NCBI GenBank assembly: GCA_033557465.1
Contig: CM066031.1
Span: 1,441,750,163-1,441,814,162, forward strand
Direction: 5' to 3'
Length of the DNA stretch: 64,000 nucleotides
Source: Ichthyophis bannanicus
Taxonomy: Eukaryota > Chordata > Amphibia > Gymnophiona > Ichthyophiidae
The notes beneath the pieces are model-generated. The model ran no database searches, had not been told where the DNA came from, and worked only from the letters and a program-made list of their open reading frames with translations. The translations under genes were made by a program, and so were the position numbers. Shown here piece by piece: positions 62,609 through 64,000 of this stretch (position 1 is the first letter of the stretch; each line of letters starts with the position of its first letter).

Positions 62609-64000
62609 TTTATTTATTTATTTATTTAGCATACATTTGTATACCGCTACTTCCAGCGATCAGTAGCGGTTTGATTAACGAAAAACGGATTTGTACAATC
62701 ATGTCAAAATTTAGAAATATACACACATTGATTTGGAGGAGAAAGCACAGCACACGTGGGGAGGACATATGGGGATGATTCAGACATTACATATTTACAT
62801 AAACTGCCACCATGTTTCATTGGGTGGTATCATTTCAATCCCTGGGATTATAACAGACTGTATTGGCACTGGAAAAGATGTGTCTTGAGCTTCTTTCTGA
62901 ATTCCATAAGGTCTTTGACAGCTCGTAGCTCCGGTGGTAGTTGGTTCTAGATGGACGGGGCCGAGTAGGAGAATGCTCGTTGGCTAGTAGTGGTATTTAC
63001 AGATCTGATATCCGGGGGAACATGGAGTGTATTCGAGTGGACTGTTCGCCTGCTTCTGTTGGGTGGTTGCGTGCTGATAAGGGTGGAAAGAAAGGATGGT
63101 GCTATGTTATGAATCAGTTTGAAGGTGGTTACTAGTATTTTATATTTTACCCGGGCTGCAATGGGGAGCCAGTGAAGCTCGATTAGTACAGGGGTAATGT
63201 GCTCAGTGAGGTTCTTTTTCATGATGACCCTAGCCGCAACATTTTGGGCCATTTGGAGAATGTTAAGGTTTTTTTTTGGAAGACCCTGTAGGATGGCATT
63301 GCAGTAGTCGAGGTGTGGCATGATTAGAGCTTGCGCAACAGTCCTGAAATCTTGAGGATCAATGATGCTCCGTAGGGGTTGTAGGACTTTAAGTTTGTGG
63401 AAAACGGCCTTGTTGGTTTTGCGGAGGTGCTTTTCCATCTTTAGATTACTGTCCAGTATTACACCCAGATATTTTATTTCATTCTTCGTGTGATATGTAT
63501 TGTTACATAGGGTGACTGAGGCAGGCGGGTTAAAGTTTGGTTTTCTTGAGATGTACATGACCTCAGTTTTCTTATGATTGATCGCCATGTTATTTTGCTG
63601 TATCCAATTTAACATCTCGGCTAGGCATGCCTCAAGCTGAGTATAATTCGGGTTCTCGGAATCCAACTGTGTGTAGAGCATAATATCATCCGCGTAAAGG
63701 TGGTAGTTGATATGGTGCTGTCGTAGAATATTACAGAGGGGTCGCATATAGACATTGAAAAGTAGTGCCGAGAGGGCGGAGCCCTGAGGTATGCCTTGCG
63801 TTTGTTGGAAGGCTTCGGCTTCATTGCCATTGAAATGAACTTGTGGCAATCTGTTGGTTATATAAGATGAGAACCATTTCAGGGGAGTTCCCAATATTCC
63901 TATTGATTCAATCCTTTGTAGGAGGGTTCCATGATGGACTGTATCAAAGGCGGCAGAGATATCAATGAAAATGAGTATAAACATTTTTCTTTTGTCTTCA
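62609..64000 (-). mobile_element. L2-clade LINE, 3' part, running off the window
   Basis: Minus-strand L2 with a 3' end at 62609 (GTAGCGGTATACAAATGTAT then AAATAAATAAATAAAC) inserted in the CR1 endonuclease. The 5' end lies beyond 64000. Confidence 0.85.
62947..64000 (-). CDS. L2 reverse transcriptase (partial, open)
   Basis: A single open frame of about 345 codons from ATG 63984 (also open to the window edge). RT motifs in order: [20 protein letters not shown] (motif A), QTQGIPQGSALSALLFNVYM (B), YHLYADDIMLYTQ (C, YADD intact), NHKKTEVMYI and IKYLGVILDSNLKMEKHLRK. Then the tail HLDYCNAILQGLP, LIELHWLPIAARVKYKI and RAFSYSAPS. No stop within the frame. The 5' part with the endonuclease is outside, so full capacity cannot be judged. 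It is the least damaged LINE ORF here. Confidence 0.9.
   Translation of the reverse strand, partial: EDKRKMFILIFIDISAAFDTVHHGTLLQRIESIGILGTPLKWFSSYITNRLPQVHFNGNEAEAFQQTQGIPQGSALSALLFNVYMRPLCNILRQHHINYHLYADDIMLYTQLDSENPNYTQLEACLAEMLNWIQQNNMAINHKKTEVMYISRKPNFNPPASVTLCNNTYHTKNEIKYLGVILDSNLKMEKHLRKTNKAVFHKLKVLQPLRSIIDPQDFRTVAQALIMPHLDYCNAILQGLPKKNLNILQMAQNVAARVIMKKNLTEHITPVLIELHWLPIAARVKYKILVTTFKLIHNIAPSFLSTLISTQPPNRSRRTVHSNTLHVPPDIRSVNTTTSQRAFSYSAPSI

Overview
The window is vertebrate nuclear DNA. It holds one recognisable host exon and a dense, nested set of retrotransposons. The host exon is the last coding exon of GAREM1 (minus strand, 41486-42389), which encodes the C-terminal SAM domain. 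The repeat mix is DIRS-type tyrosine-recombinase retrotransposons, CR1, L2, RTE and L1/Tx1-like LINEs, a Gmr1-type Ty3/Gypsy relic and a tRNA-derived SINE. That suits an amphibian or another large tetrapod genome, and a caecilian would fit. The organism is inferred and cannot be proven from the sequence.

Layout, left of the host exon (downstream of GAREM1): an L2 3' end (1-563) sits in a CR1 with ORF1 and a duplicated 5' leader (564-2775). Next come a Gypsy integrase-then-RT fragment (2930-4130), DIRS copy A1 (4313-7994), an AT-rich stretch with a hammerhead-ribozyme-like motif (near 9118-9166), a CR1 fragment joined to DIRS copy A2 (9390-12123), and a 2.8 kb CR1 (12765-15600). A CR1 (from 18269) was split by DIRS copy A3 (18521-24226) and again by an L2 tail. 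Then follow an L2 (24711-26027), the best-preserved element DIRS B1 (26347-32369), and a full-length L1-like element with 15-bp target-site duplications (33086-40016).

Right of the exon, 42390-64000 is presumably the last intron of GAREM1. It holds a DIRS relic, a SINE, and one RTE element (about 45 to 59 kb) split into blocks by L2 tails, an LTR-like repeat, DIRS A4, a CR1 ORF1, DIRS A5, a CR1-type 3' end and an L2 3' end. DIRS B2, a CR1 endonuclease fragment and an L2 running off the window end complete it.

The DIRS elements are the main interest. In coding order they carry gag, RT-RNase H-methyltransferase-like, and tyrosine recombinase genes, inverted terminal repeats, and an internal complementary region containing the inverted joint of both ends. 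Two families (A and B) are present. One family A copy interrupts a CR1 reading frame so cleanly that the empty site can be read, showing no target-site duplication and a shared AA core. Two family A copies lack RT/RNase H but keep gag and recombinase. No system clearly outside known families was found; the strongest leads are the DIRS junctions, the decayed hammerhead-like motifs, and the Gmr1-type gene order.
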